64,000 nt of DNA from Flavobacterium sp. (GCF_004211145.1 NZ_SEBS01000001.1:1-64000); one strand, 5' to 3'. Shown: positions 35,842 to 45,076, numbered from the stretch's first letter. Program-made: numbers and translations. The notes: a model not told the origin generated them from the letters alone.

Positions 35842-36345
35842 TTAGCCGAGTGTAATATTCGACGGCAAGTTTTTCAGGAAATCCTCAACATCATCGGGAG
35901 AAATCAGGATTTTCGAAGTCGCGGTCTCAATTAATATAATGTTGCGTCGGCGTTTGAGATACCATTCCATGCTTCCGAATTCGCTGTTGTGGAAATCGCC
36001 GTAATACCCGAAAAGCCCGCCGTTTCCCAGCGTTCGGATCAAACCTTTGTTGCTGACTTTTTCGATTTTTTTGGCCGACAGTATTTTCCCGAACGGAATC
36101 TCGACGTCGGCCCAAAATCGATGCACGGTAATTCCCTTTTCGTCGATTGAAAAGGCGCGAGGCGAAAACAGATACGCTCCAGCGAGAACGCCCAGCATTA
36201 TGACTGTCGGATAGACTTTTGCCCCCGTATTTTCGTGGCCTTCAGGAACAAGCCAAATTACCGCGACGACCGACATCAGCACGACAAAAAGCCCGATCGT
36301 AGTGATCAAGGCCGTTTTGTCAAGCGATGCGGAAAATTTCTTCAT
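35842..36345 (-). CDS. membrane-anchored bacterial PH-domain protein
   Basis: 167 aa. Two N-terminal transmembrane helices (about 13-31 and 45-60) followed by a beta-rich C-terminal part of PH-like type (FSIDEKGITVHRFWADVEIPFGKILSAKKIEKV ... RRNIILIETATSKILISPDDVEDFLKNL), similar to the bPH_5 group. Function unknown. Its ATG shares one base with the leuS stop (TAATG), so it is in the leuS transcription unit. Confidence 0.65.
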   Translation of the reverse strand: MKKFSASLDKTALITTIGLFVVLMSVVAVIWLVPEGHENTGAKVYPTVIMLGVLAGAYLFSPRAFSIDEKGITVHRFWADVEIPFGKILSAKKIEKVSNKGLIRTLGNGGLFGYYGDFHNSEFGSMEWYLKRRRNIILIETATSKILISPDDVEDFLKNLPSNITLG

Positions 36346-39188
36346 TACAAAACGATGTTTATGATTTTTCCGGGAACGACAATTACTTTTTTAGGCGCGT
36401 TTCCGCCGAGTTGGGCGATCGCGCGTTCGTCTTTCAAAATGATCGCCTCGATTTCATTCGGTTTCAAATCCAACGGCAATTCGATGAAGAATTTCGTTTT
36501 TCCGTTGAACGAAACGGGATATTCCTTGCTGCTTTCGACGAGATGTTCGGGATTGAAAATCGGGAACGGCGCCGTCGAAATGCTGTCCTTGTGTCCGAGT
36601 TGGTGCCATAACTCCTCGGCGATGTGAGGCGCATAAGGCGAAACCAGAATCGCGAACGGCTCCAAAATGGAACGCTCGTGGCAGTTCATCGCGGTCAGTT
36701 CGTTCACGGCGATCATGAATTGGGAAACCGATGTGTTGAACGAAAACCCTTCGATGTCGTCCTGCACTTTCTTGATGGTTTTGTGCAACGTTTTTAGCGC
36801 GTCTTTCGAAGCCGGATTTGCCGTCACGATCAAGCCGTTGTCGTCGAAATACAACTTCCAAAGTTTCTTCAGGAACCCGAAAACGCCCGTAATTCCAGCC
36901 GTGTTCCACGGTTTTGCCTGTTCGAGCGGACCGAGGAACATTTCGTAAAGTCGTAACGTGTCGGCTCCGTATTCGTTGCAGATATCGTCTGGGTTGACGA
37001 CGTTGTATTTGGATTTGGACATTTTTTCGACTTCGCGGCCTACATTGAATTTTCCGTTTTCTTCGGTAATGAATTCGGCGTTCGCAAAATCGGGACGCCA
37101 ATTTTTAAAGCCTTCGATATCTAATTCGTCGGAAGCGTTTACTAAATAAACATCGGCGTGGATTGCTTGAACTTTCTGATCGCCGACCAGATTTTTAGAA
37201 ATGAACGTATTGGTTCCATCGAGTCTGTAGACAAAAGCACTTGTCCCCAAAATCATTCCCTGATTAATCAACTTCTTAAACGGTTCATCCTGTGAAACAA
37301 ATCCGCGGTCTTTCAAGAATTTATTCCAGAATCGCGAATACAGCAAATGTCCTGTCGCGTGCTCGCTTCCGCCGATGTACAAGTCGACATTTTGCCAATA
37401 TTGCTCGGCTTTTTCCGACACGAATTTCTCGCCGTCATGTGGATCCATGTAACGCAACCAATACCACGAACTTCCCGCCCAGCCCGGCATCGTGTTCAAT
37501 TCGAGCGGAAAAACCGTAACGTTGTCGATGATGTCGTTCGGAGCGATGCGATTGTTTACCGTATCCCAAGCCCATTCCTTTGAGTTTCCGAGTGGCGGCG
37601 CACCGTCTTCGGTCGGAAGGTATTTTTCGACTTCGGGCAACACGATCGGCAAGTGTTCGGTCGCGATCATTTGCGGCAATCCGTTCACGTAATAGACCGG
37701 AAACGGCTCGCCCCAATAGCGTTGGCGCGAAAAAACGGCATCGCGCAAACGGTAATTCGTCTTGCCTTTGCCCATTTCGATGGCTTCGAGTTCCGACACG
37801 ACTTTCTTGGTCGCATCCTTATAATTCATTCCATTCAGGAAATCGGAATTCTTGATTTTGAGGTTGTCTTTGCTCGCGTGAGCCGACTCGGAAATATCAA
37901 CGCCTTCGAAGATGTTTTCGATCGGAATGTTGAAGTGTTTCGCGAATGCATAATCGCGCTCGTCACCTGCGGGAACTGCCATGACAGCGCCTGTTCCGTA
38001 ACCCGCAAGCACGTAGTCGCCTATCCAAATCGGGATCGGCAAACCTGAAAACGGATGCATCGCGTAACTGCCCGTAAACACGCCCGAAATGGTTTTCACA
38101 TCAGCCATGCGTTCACGTTCCGAACGTTTTGAAGTCGCGTCGATGTATGCGTTCACGGCATCTTTTTGTTCGTCGGTCACGATTTTCGAAACCAGTTCGT
38201 GCTCGGGCGCCAACGTCAAGAACGTCACTCCGAAAATCGTGTCGGGACGCGTCGTGAAGACTTCGATGATCGGATCGTCGGCATCGGCGACCGTCTCGCC
38301 TTCATAACCCGTAACCTGGAATTTCACCGAAGCTCCGACCGATTTCCCGATCCAGTTCGTCTGCGCATCTTTGAGCGATTGCGTCCAGTCGATGTCGTTC
38401 AGGCCTTGCAAAAGTCGCTCGGCGTAGGCTGAAATCCGCATGCTCCATTGCGTCATTTTCTTTCGGATCACGGGAAAACCGCCGCGTTCCGAAACGCCGT
38501 TCACGATTTCGTCGTTCGCCAAAACGGTTCCCAATCCGGGACACCAGTTGACTTCGGTTTCGGCGAGATACGTCAGGCGATATTTGAGCAGGATCAATTC
38601 CTGGGCTTCTTTTGAGTAGCCTTTCCATTGGTCTGCGGTGAAGATTTCTATGTTTTCATCGGACGCCGCTTTTACGTTTGCGTTTCCGTTTTCCTCAAAA
38701 TGCGCGATCAACGTGCAGATGGATTCGGCGCGGTCCGAGACTTTGTTGTACCACGAATTGAACAACTGGATGAAAATCCATTGCGTCCATTTGTAATAAT
38801 CGGTATTTGAGGTGCGAACTTCTCGGTCCCAATCGAACGAAAATCCAATCTTGTCGAGCTGTTCGCGATAACGCGCGATGTTTTCACGCGTCGTCTTCTC
38901 GGGATGCTGGCCGGTTTGGATCGCGTATTGTTCGGCGGGCAACCCGAAGCTGTCGTAACCTTGCGGGTGCAACACGTTGAAACCTTGATGGCGTTTATAG
39001 CGCGCGTAAATATCACTGGCGATGTAGCCCAGCGGATGCCCGACGTGAAGGCCTGCTCCCGACGGATACGGAAACATGTCAAGCACGTAATACTTCGGTT
39101 TATCGGAGTTGTTTGAGGCGGCGAATGTTTTGTTTTCGGCCCAGAATTTTTGCCAGCGGGCGTCGATTTCGTTTGGGTTGTATTTCAT
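36345..39188 (-). CDS. leuS: leucyl-tRNA synthetase
   Basis: 947 aa class I synthetase that charges tRNA-Leu. HIGH appears as HVGH (48-51) after YPSGAGL; the editing CP1 domain is recognisable (TIFGVTFLTLAPEH, and GTGAVMAVPAGDERDYAFAKHF). WYWLRYMDPHD is present, and KMSKS is KMSKSKYN at about residue 715, followed by the anticodon-binding domain. Full length. Its start codon is directly preceded by a 7-bp microrepeat array (no intervening base), so the array forms the translation-initiation region. Followed by the PH-domain gene. Confidence 0.97.
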   Translation of the reverse strand: MKYNPNEIDARWQKFWAENKTFAASNNSDKPKYYVLDMFPYPSGAGLHVGHPLGYIASDIYARYKRHQGFNVLHPQGYDSFGLPAEQYAIQTGQHPEKTTRENIARYREQLDKIGFSFDWDREVRTSNTDYYKWTQWIFIQLFNSWYNKVSDRAESICTLIAHFEENGNANVKAASDENIEIFTADQWKGYSKEAQELILLKYRLTYLAETEVNWCPGLGTVLANDEIVNGVSERGGFPVIRKKMTQWSMRISAYAERLLQGLNDIDWTQSLKDAQTNWIGKSVGASVKFQVTGYEGETVADADDPIIEVFTTRPDTIFGVTFLTLAPEHELVSKIVTDEQKDAVNAYIDATSKRSERERMADVKTISGVFTGSYAMHPFSGLPIPIWIGDYVLAGYGTGAVMAVPAGDERDYAFAKHFNIPIENIFEGVDISESAHASKDNLKIKNSDFLNGMNYKDATKKVVSELEAIEMGKGKTNYRLRDAVFSRQRYWGEPFPVYYVNGLPQMIATEHLPIVLPEVEKYLPTEDGAPPLGNSKEWAWDTVNNRIAPNDIIDNVTVFPLELNTMPGWAGSSWYWLRYMDPHDGEKFVSEKAEQYWQNVDLYIGGSEHATGHLLYSRFWNKFLKDRGFVSQDEPFKKLINQGMILGTSAFVYRLDGTNTFISKNLVGDQKVQAIHADVYLVNASDELDIEGFKNWRPDFANAEFITEENGKFNVGREVEKMSKSKYNVVNPDDICNEYGADTLRLYEMFLGPLEQAKPWNTAGITGVFGFLKKLWKLYFDDNGLIVTANPASKDALKTLHKTIKKVQDDIEGFSFNTSVSQFMIAVNELTAMNCHERSILEPFAILVSPYAPHIAEELWHQLGHKDSISTAPFPIFNPEHLVESSKEYPVSFNGKTKFFIELPLDLKPNEIEAIILKDERAIAQLGGNAPKKVIVVPGKIINIVL

Positions 39189-39221
39189 AGTCGAAAGTCG
39201 AAAGTCGAAAGTCGAACGAGG
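39189..39221. repeat. heptamer microrepeat array (AGTCGAA) touching the leuS start
   Basis: Four tandem copies of AGTCGAA starting at the first base after the leuS start codon (minus strand) and ending AACGAGG. The leader of leuS is therefore made of repeat. Confidence 0.8.
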
Positions 39222-39327
39222 TTTTCGTCAGCATTTCACTTTTCGTTTTTTTGGAATATATAATTTTTTACGCGATGTTTCGGATTACCGGATTTCCGCG
39301 GGTTTTATTGGTGACGTGGACGTCGTA

Positions 39328-39410
39328 AAATAGCCCCGATTGACGCGGCATCCTTTTGCAGCGGTCTTAAGCGCAAAAGATATAGCGGAAAACGGGACAA
39401 AACGCCTTGG
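39328..39410 (+). ncRNA. Flavo-1-like structured RNA motif, copy 2
   Basis: AGCCCCGATTGACGCGGCAT ... AAAAGATATAGCGGAAAACG-GGAC, with a CCTTTT/AAAAG pairing in the middle. Shares its framework with the motif at 32.58 kb. Lies in the 380-bp intergenic region between leuS and ftsX, on the ftsX strand. No other gene is present there. Named from memory of the flavobacterial Flavo-1 motif. Confidence 0.5.
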
Positions 39411-39568
39411 GAATCGAAAAAGTCGTGCTCCTGAAAAATAAAAAGCCACAAGCTTTCCCTCAAAGCCGCACAAAGTTACGTTTCTCGTACGAATCCCAAA
39501 ACTTTGAACGTTAGATTGTGGGTTAAACCCGATTTTCTTTTTTATTTTTACCGCACATTTAAAAGCAT

Positions 39569-40444
39569 ATGACTTCTAAGTTTGACAAGTTCCAGAAACG
39601 CAGACTGATTTCCTCTTATTTTTCGGTTGTCCTGAGTATTTTCCTGATGCTGTTTTTGCTGGGAATCCTCGGTCTTTTCGTGATCAATTCGAAGAGTTTG
39701 TCCGACGATTTCAAGGAAGACATCACGATGACGGTTTTTTTCAAAGACGAAGCGCAAGACACGACGATCACGGCTTTCCGCGAAGAGTTGAAGGCTTCGG
39801 CCTGGGCCAAGGATTTCAAATACGTTTCGAAGGAAGAAGCCGCGAAGGAACATCAAAAAGTAATCGGCGAGGATTTCATGGAATTCCTTGGCATGAACCC
39901 GCTTTTGAATTCGTTCGACATTCATTTGCGTGCGAATTACGTCAAGAACGACAGCATCGACAAGATCCAAAGCCATCTGCGTGAAAACGACATGATCGCC
40001 GACGCGGCTTATGACAAGCAACTCGTGACGCTCGTGAACGACAACATCGAAAAAGTCAGTTTGTGGATTCTCATCGTGAGCGGCGTTTTGGCGTTGATCG
40101 CCGTTTTGCTCATCAATTCTTCGATGCGACTTTCGATACATTCGAACCGATTCATCATCAAAACGATGCAAATGGTAGGCGCGACGAAATCGTTTATTCG
40201 CCGACCGTTCATTTGGAAAAGTATCCGTTTGGGAATCATAGGCGCCGTTTTGGCCGTGATCGCGCTCATTGGACTTTTATATTATCTCGACACGAATTTC
40301 CCGAACCTTGGCGTGCTTCGCGACCAGATGCTTACGGGCGCGGTGTTGCTCGGCGTTTTGGTTGCGGGGATTTTGATAACATGGATCAGTACGTTTGTGG
40401 CGACGCAGCGGTTTTTGAATTTGAGGACTGATGATCTTTATTAG
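39569..40444 (+). CDS. ftsX: cell-division/ABC permease protein FtsX
   Basis: 291 aa with the FtsX topology: N-terminal helix (about 15-37), a periplasmic domain of about 130 residues (DITMTVFFKDEAQDTTITAFREELKA...), then three C-terminal transmembrane helices (VSLWILIVSGVLALIAVLLI, IRLGIIGAVLAVIALIGLLYYL, LLGVLVAGILITWIST). FtsX works with the ATPase FtsE in septal peptidoglycan hydrolase activation; ftsE is not adjacent. First gene of an envelope cluster (DUF3098, uppP, truB), a common flavobacterial order. A microrepeat array abuts its stop. Confidence 0.92.
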   Translation: MTSKFDKFQKRRLISSYFSVVLSIFLMLFLLGILGLFVINSKSLSDDFKEDITMTVFFKDEAQDTTITAFREELKASAWAKDFKYVSKEEAAKEHQKVIGEDFMEFLGMNPLLNSFDIHLRANYVKNDSIDKIQSHLRENDMIADAAYDKQLVTLVNDNIEKVSLWILIVSGVLALIAVLLINSSMRLSIHSNRFIIKTMQMVGATKSFIRRPFIWKSIRLGIIGAVLAVIALIGLLYYLDTNFPNLGVLRDQMLTGAVLLGVLVAGILITWISTFVATQRFLNLRTDDLY

Positions 40445-40477
40445 TGCCTGAGAACCTGAGTGCCTGAGTGTGACACT
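40445..40477. repeat. 9-bp microrepeat (CCTGAGTG) directly after ftsX
   Basis: Units of the type TGCCTGAGA, ACCTGAGTG, CCTGAGTG begin at the base following the ftsX stop codon. Short single-arm version of the microrepeat pattern seen elsewhere. Confidence 0.6.
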
Positions 40478-40514
40478 CGTTAGAATTTGACGTCCTTTCA
40501 CTAAATCATACGAA

Positions 40515-40754
40515 ATGGAAAATAAACAAGACAACAACGATTTTCTTTTTGAGAAAGTCAATTATAAAATACTTCTTATCGGGATTGCGGTGATTGCGGT
40601 CGGGTTCATTCTGATGGCCGGCGGCGGAAGCGATGATCCGAAAGTCTTTAATGATTCAGTGTTCGACTTCAGACGCATTCGCTTGGCGCCGACTACGGTG
40701 ATTGTTGGGTTTGCGATTACGATTTATGCTATCTTGAAAAATCCAAAAAAATAG
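40515..40754 (+). CDS. DUF3098 small membrane protein
   Basis: 79 aa with two transmembrane helices (ILLIGIAVIAVGFILMAGG and TTVIVGFAITIYAILK) separated by a charged stretch (DDPKVFNDSVFDFRRIRLAP), the DUF3098 pattern. Family function unknown; almost always next to ftsX/uppP in Flavobacteriia, suggesting an envelope or division-related role. Confidence 0.85.
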   Translation: MENKQDNNDFLFEKVNYKILLIGIAVIAVGFILMAGGGSDDPKVFNDSVFDFRRIRLAPTTVIVGFAITIYAILKNPKK

Positions 40755-40868
40755 ATCCACAGATTGCAGATCGACAGATTTTTAGATTTGTCTGAGAAAA
40801 CAAAACGCATCATTATTTTTTACGATCTGAAAATCTGCCTTCTGAAAATCTGAAATCTAAAAATTCAT
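40755..40868. repeat. inverted microrepeat pair (CAGATTnn) between DUF3098 and uppP
   Basis: Left array (40757-40797) with CAGATT-type units starts right after the DUF3098 stop; the right array (40828-40868) repeats it in reverse complement (AATCTG units) and ends about 10 bp before the uppP ATG. The arms could fold into a long imperfect hairpin in the mRNA. Confidence 0.7.
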
Positions 40869-40877
40869 TTCCAATCA

Positions 40878-41684
40878 ATGACCTTTTTACAAGCCCTAAT
40901 AATCGCCATCGTCGAAGGTCTAACCGAATACCTACCGGTTTCTTCAACGGCTCACATGATTTTCACGAGTTCGTTTTACGGCATACAGGACGACGATTTC
41001 ACGAAACTTTTCCAGGTCGCGATACAATTCGGGGCGATTTTGGCCGTCGTGGTTTTGTATTGGAGAAAGTTCTTCGACTTCAGTAAACTCAGTTTCTACA
41101 TCAAATTGGCTTGTGCCGTTGTTCCGGCTCTCGCTTTGGGATTGGTGCTTGACGACTATATCGACGCGATTCTTGGAAAGCCGATCCCGATTGCGTGCAT
41201 GTTGATCGTAGGCGGGATTTTCCTGTTGTTTCTCGACCAATATTTCAAGAATCCGACGATCCATAAAGAGGAAGACATCACAATTAAAAAAGCAGTGACG
41301 ATCGGGTTTTGGCAATGTCTGGCGATGATGCCCGGGACGAGCCGATCGGCCGCTTCGATCATCGGTGGCATGCAGCAAAAACTTGATCGCGAAACCGCTG
41401 CGGAGTTTTCGTTTTTCCTCGCGGTTCCGACGATGCTCGCCGTCACGACCTATTCGGTGTTCGTAAAAACCTATCACACAACAGGATTGAAAGGCTACGA
41501 ATTACTTTTCCAGCGTCCTGAAAATTTGAAATTGTTCTTGATCGGAAACCTCGTCGCGTTCGTGGTCGCCGTGATCGCGATCAAATTCTTCATCGGCGTG
41601 ATCAAAAAATACGGCTTCAAACCTTGGGGCTGGTATCGAATCGTGGCCGGAATCATCCTGCTGATCTACTTTACTTACAACTGA
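40878..41684 (+). CDS. uppP: undecaprenyl-diphosphate phosphatase
   Basis: 268 aa BacA-type integral membrane phosphatase that recycles undecaprenyl pyrophosphate to the monophosphate carrier for peptidoglycan and glycan export. Both catalytic signatures are present: EGLTEYLPVSSTAHMIF near the N-terminus and MMPGTSRSAASIIGG at about residue 155. About eight hydrophobic segments. Overlaps truB by one base (TGATG). Confidence 0.96.
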   Translation: MTFLQALIIAIVEGLTEYLPVSSTAHMIFTSSFYGIQDDDFTKLFQVAIQFGAILAVVVLYWRKFFDFSKLSFYIKLACAVVPALALGLVLDDYIDAILGKPIPIACMLIVGGIFLLFLDQYFKNPTIHKEEDITIKKAVTIGFWQCLAMMPGTSRSAASIIGGMQQKLDRETAAEFSFFLAVPTMLAVTTYSVFVKTYHTTGLKGYELLFQRPENLKLFLIGNLVAFVVAVIAIKFFIGVIKKYGFKPWGWYRIVAGIILLIYFTYN

Positions 41685-42376
41685 TGACGCCCGAAGATTT
41701 CCTCGAAGGACAAGTTTTACTACTCGACAAACCGCTGCATTGGAGTTCGTTTCAGGCCGTGAACAAACTCAAATACCTGCTCAAGAATAATTTCGGTTTA
41801 AAAAAAATCAAGATCGGTCACGCGGGAACGCTCGATCCGTTGGCGACAGGACTTTTAATTGTCTGCACTGGAAAATTCACGAAGAGAATTTCGGAAATCC
41901 AAGGCCAGAAAAAAGAATACACGGGAACGATTTTCGTCGGGGCGACAACGCCTTCGTACGATCTGGAAACCGAGGTCAACGAAACTTTTCCGATCGACCA
42001 CATCACCGACGGATTGATCCACGAAACGCTACCACAATTCACGGGCGAAATCGACCAGAAACCACCGATCTTTTCGGCCATCAAAAAAGACGGAAAACGC
42101 TTGTACGAACACGCGCGCGCCGGAGAAGAAATCGAGATCGCGTCGCGTAAAACGACGATACACGAATTCGAGATCACGTGCATCGCGTTGCCTGAAATCA
42201 ACTTCCGCGTGGTTTGCTCCAAGGGAACTTATATCCGGTCGCTGGCTTTCGACTTTGGGAAAGCGCTGCAATCGGGCGCGCATTTAACCGCGTTGCGTCG
42301 CACCAAAATCGGGGATTATTCTGTAACTTTAGCTAAAACGCCCGAAGAATTCCAAGATGCGCTCACTCAAAGTTGA
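41684..42376 (+). CDS. truB: tRNA pseudouridine-55 synthase
   Basis: 230 aa from ATG 41684; the longer frame would overlap uppP by 60 bp. It makes pseudouridine 55 in the tRNA T-loop. Catalytic Asp51 lies in the motif HAGTLDPLATGLL; KPPIFSAIKKDGKRLYEHARAGE and VVCSKGTYIRSLAFDFGKAL are further TruB signatures. Lacks the long C-terminal PUA extension, as in many Bacteroidetes. Its last 20 bp overlap the downstream outer-membrane protein gene. Confidence 0.95.
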   Translation: MTPEDFLEGQVLLLDKPLHWSSFQAVNKLKYLLKNNFGLKKIKIGHAGTLDPLATGLLIVCTGKFTKRISEIQGQKKEYTGTIFVGATTPSYDLETEVNETFPIDHITDGLIHETLPQFTGEIDQKPPIFSAIKKDGKRLYEHARAGEEIEIASRKTTIHEFEITCIALPEINFRVVCSKGTYIRSLAFDFGKALQSGAHLTALRRTKIGDYSVTLAKTPEEFQDALTQS

Positions 42377-42911
42377 TTACTATTATTTGATATTATTATT
42401 GTTTATTGGGGTTTCAGCCAACGCGCAATTTTTTCCGGAACTTCAGCCCAAGCGCGAAAAAACGATCACTTACTTATTTTTCGGGGTTTCGATTCCGCTG
42501 CGACATCATCTCGACGGCAACGCAAAAGTCGACAATATGCGTTTCCTGCCCGACGGCATCAACACGAAATTCGGAGCGGGAATCCATATCAACCGATGGT
42601 TCGCATCAGGTTTGCACACGGGAACCGAATATCGGTTATCAGAAAAACTCGTCGCGATTCCCGTTTACATGAATTTGCGTTTCGCGCCCGAAGTCAATGA
42701 AGATACGCGTGTGGTCGTGCAACCCGGATTCGGTTATGCGATTGGAATCGGGCATGGGAATTTATCGGGATATTATGGAAAAGTAAGCGTCGGAATAGAA
42801 GAACTTGACGGCGTCTCCTATTACGTCGAATATTCGCAATATGGATTTTCGCGCGACGACACGGGTCAAACCAGAGCCGTGAGTTTCGGTTTGGGCCTGA
42901 CTATCTTTTAG
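42357..42911 (+). CDS. putative outer-membrane beta-barrel protein
   Basis: 184 aa. Signal peptide ending ANAQ (about residue 23), then alternating hydrophobic/aromatic strands (ITYLFFGVSIPLRHH, SGLHTGTEYRL, VAIPVYMNLRFAP, VVVQPGFGYAIGIG) and a terminal strand SFGLGLTIF with C-terminal Phe, typical of an eight-strand barrel. Start overlaps truB by 20 bp and its end overlaps the converging thioredoxin gene by 11 bp. Function unknown; last gene of the ftsX-uppP-truB cluster. Confidence 0.65.
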   Translation: MRSLKVDYYYLILLLFIGVSANAQFFPELQPKREKTITYLFFGVSIPLRHHLDGNAKVDNMRFLPDGINTKFGAGIHINRWFASGLHTGTEYRLSEKLVAIPVYMNLRFAPEVNEDTRVVVQPGFGYAIGIGHGNLSGYYGKVSVGIEELDGVSYYVEYSQYGFSRDDTGQTRAVSFGLGLTIF

Positions 42912-43524
42912 CGTATAGCGCGACTTCAAGATCTTCCATGATCGCGAGCAATTCATTTTGGGTCGACAAACCTTTGTCGTGCGTGTACCACAAATGCAGT
43001 TCGGTCTTCGCGGTTTCGTCTATAATTCCATATTGGCTTTTGTAGGACGTGATGAAATCAGATGCGCCTTTTGGCCTTGGTCCCCAACTTGCGCGGACTT
43101 CGTTCGTTTCCTGATCCAAAACAATCAATTTGGGAATCGAACGTGCGCCGTTTGTAAGGAACGAATTCATGAGCGCGTCGTTCTCATCACGCAAAACGAT
43201 CTTAAGTTCGATGTTGGGCGAAAGCATCGCGAGTTTGTTGAAAACCGGTGTGAGCTGGGCCGCGTCTCCGCACCAACCTTCAGATATCACGAGCCACGTG
43301 TATTTGCTTTTTATCGCAAGCAGACGCGTGATGATTTCCTCGGGCACGACGAGCTTTTTGTCAAGCCGATTCATGCGCGATTCGTTGAGCTTCGTGTAGT
43401 GTAAAAGCGATTCCGATTGGGTGTTTCCGGTCGATTTCCCTTCGAGCAGCAACTTGGTGACGATGCTGCGATACTTGGTATAGGAATGACTTTTGGACAA
43501 ACTTTCTGCGACGGCCATCTTCAT
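42901..43524 (-). CDS. thioredoxin-like protein with CGDA motif
   Basis: 207 aa. An all-helical N-terminal part of about 60 residues precedes a thioredoxin fold: TWLVISEGWCGDAAQLTPVFNKLA, where the CxxC of thioredoxin is replaced by WCGDA (one Cys, residue about 85), then the cis-Pro region ARSIPKLIVLD. This single-Cys variant matches the Thioredoxin_9-like families, whose redox role is unclear. Converges with the beta-barrel gene. Confidence 0.8.
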   Translation of the reverse strand: MKMAVAESLSKSHSYTKYRSIVTKLLLEGKSTGNTQSESLLHYTKLNESRMNRLDKKLVVPEEIITRLLAIKSKYTWLVISEGWCGDAAQLTPVFNKLAMLSPNIELKIVLRDENDALMNSFLTNGARSIPKLIVLDQETNEVRASWGPRPKGASDFITSYKSQYGIIDETAKTELHLWYTHDKGLSTQNELLAIMEDLEVALYAKR

Positions 43525-43635
43525 AATCCGGGAGTTTTGTGAATCAAAATTACCACTTTAAAATGGGTTCCGGTCGCTCTTTGCATTGGTGTTAACATTT
43601 TTTGAAATCGCATTTTCGTTCCAACCGAATATCTC

Positions 43636-43644
43636 TATATTTGC
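43636..43644 (+). promoter_or_regulatory. -7 promoter box of pyrH
   Basis: TATATTTGC, full Bacteroidetes -7 match, 17 bp ahead of the pyrH ATG. Confidence 0.65.
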
Positions 43645-43661
43645 ACAACTTAACCCGAAAT

Positions 43662-44369
43662 ATGAAATACAAAAGAATTCTCCTGAAACTCAGCGGTGAA
43701 GCGTTGATGGGCGACCGACAATACGGAATCGACCCAGCGCGTTTGGCCGAATATGCCGAAGATATCAAAACCATCCACGATCAAGGCGTGCAAATCGCGA
43801 TCGTGATCGGTGGCGGAAACATCTTTCGCGGAGTAGCCGGCGCCAGCAACGGAATGGACCGCGTTCAGGGCGATTACATGGGAATGCTCGCTACCGTGAT
43901 CAACGGAATGGCGTTGCAGGGCGCGCTTGAAGACAAAGGCATGCTGACACGTTTGCAGACTGCGTTGAAAATCGAGGCGATTGCCGAGCCGTACATCAAA
44001 AGACGCGCGGTTCGCCACCTTGAAAAAGGCCGCATCGTGATCTTTGGAGCCGGAACCGGAAACCCGTATTTCACGACCGATACGGCCGCCGTGTTAAGAG
44101 GAGTTGAAATCCATGCCGACGTAATCCTCAAAGGAACGCGCGTCGACGGGATTTACACGGCCGACCCTGAAAAAGATGCGAGCGCCACGAAATATGACGC
44201 GCTTACGTTCACTGAAGTCATCTCGAAAAACCTTAACGTAATGGATTCGACCGCGTTCACATTGAGCCAGGAAAACGAATTGCCGATCGTGGTCTTCGAC
44301 ATGAACAAGAGAGGAAATTTGTTGAAGATTTGCCAGGGCGACAACATCGGAACCGTCGTAAAAGGTTAA
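43662..44369 (+). CDS. pyrH: UMP kinase
   Basis: 235 aa from ATG 43662; the longer frame would include the promoter. Bacterial hexameric UMP kinase (amino-acid kinase fold) producing UDP. Motifs: [12 protein letters not shown] at the N-terminus, [11 protein letters not shown] (about 47-57), [29 protein letters not shown] and [11 protein letters not shown]. Followed 61 bp later by frr, the conserved pyrH-frr order. Confidence 0.97.
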   Translation: MKYKRILLKLSGEALMGDRQYGIDPARLAEYAEDIKTIHDQGVQIAIVIGGGNIFRGVAGASNGMDRVQGDYMGMLATVINGMALQGALEDKGMLTRLQTALKIEAIAEPYIKRRAVRHLEKGRIVIFGAGTGNPYFTTDTAAVLRGVEIHADVILKGTRVDGIYTADPEKDASATKYDALTFTEVISKNLNVMDSTAFTLSQENELPIVVFDMNKRGNLLKICQGDNIGTVVKG

Positions 44370-44379
44370 CTAAAATCAC

Positions 44380-44428
44380 CAAAGCATACATCGCCTACAG
44401 CCTATCGCTTAAAGCCTAAAGCATTAAA
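44380..44428. repeat. short microrepeat (AAGCCTA units) between pyrH and frr
   Basis: Degenerate repeats of GCCTACA, GCCTATC, AAGCCTAAAGC fill the short gap and end 3 bp before the frr ATG. Possibly part of the frr leader. Confidence 0.45.
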
Positions 44429-44430
44429 AA

Positions 44431-44994
44431 ATGACTGAAGAAATCGATTTTATCTTAGAAAGCACTGAAGAATCCATGTCGGGTTCGATCGCTCACCTTG
44501 AAAAGGAATTTTTGAACATCCGCGCGGGGAAAGCTTCGCCGGCCATGTTGGGCAGCGTATTCGTAGATTATTACGGATCGCAAACTCCATTGTCCCAGGT
44601 CGCCAACATCAATGTGCCCGATGCGCGTACCATTACGGTTACGCCTTGGGAGAAAAACATGTTGCATCCGATCGAGAAAGCGATCATGGTCGCCAACATC
44701 GGATTCAACCCGATGAACAACGGCGACAACATCATCATCTCAGTTCCGCCTTTGACTGAGGAACGCCGACGCGACCTTGTGAAACAAGCCAAATCAGAGG
44801 CGGAAGATGCGAAAATCGGAATCCGGAATGCGCGTCAGGAAGCAAATAAGGAAATCAAGAAACTTGAGAAAGAAGGAACGTCTGAAGACGCGTGCAAAAG
44901 CGCTGAGGAAGAAGTCCAGACGTTGACCAATTCATACATTCGAAAAATTGAGGAAGTCTTGGCTGTGAAAGAAGCTGAGATTATGAAAGTTTGA
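44431..44994 (+). CDS. frr: ribosome-recycling factor
   Basis: 187 aa, standard RRF size. It dissociates the 70S post-termination complex with EF-G. Conserved core LEKEFLNIRAGKASPAMLGSVFVDYYGSQTPLSQVANINVPDARTITVTPWEK is visible in parts, with the hinge and C-terminal helix rich in E/K (LTEERRRDLVKQAKSEAEDAKIGIRNARQEANKEIKKLEKEG). In operon with pyrH. Confidence 0.97.
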   Translation: MTEEIDFILESTEESMSGSIAHLEKEFLNIRAGKASPAMLGSVFVDYYGSQTPLSQVANINVPDARTITVTPWEKNMLHPIEKAIMVANIGFNPMNNGDNIIISVPPLTEERRRDLVKQAKSEAEDAKIGIRNARQEANKEIKKLEKEGTSEDACKSAEEEVQTLTNSYIRKIEEVLAVKEAEIMKV

Positions 44995-45045
44995 TTTTTC
45001 GTTTTTATTCGCGTATGTAATTTTAACACGAAGACACGAAGACAC

Positions 45046-45075
45046 TAAGAATCCGCTTTGCAGCGGATTTTTTTT
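45046..45075 (+). terminator. terminator after frr
   Basis: ATCCGCT-ttgc-AGCGGAT hairpin followed by a T8 stretch, 55 bp past the frr stop; it borders the minisatellite. Confidence 0.8.
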
Positions 45076-45076
45076 G

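Noticed and set aside
41624-41683. Upstream extension of truB
   Set aside because: Lies inside uppP; the TGATG overlap at 41684 is the natural start and gives the conserved N-terminus.
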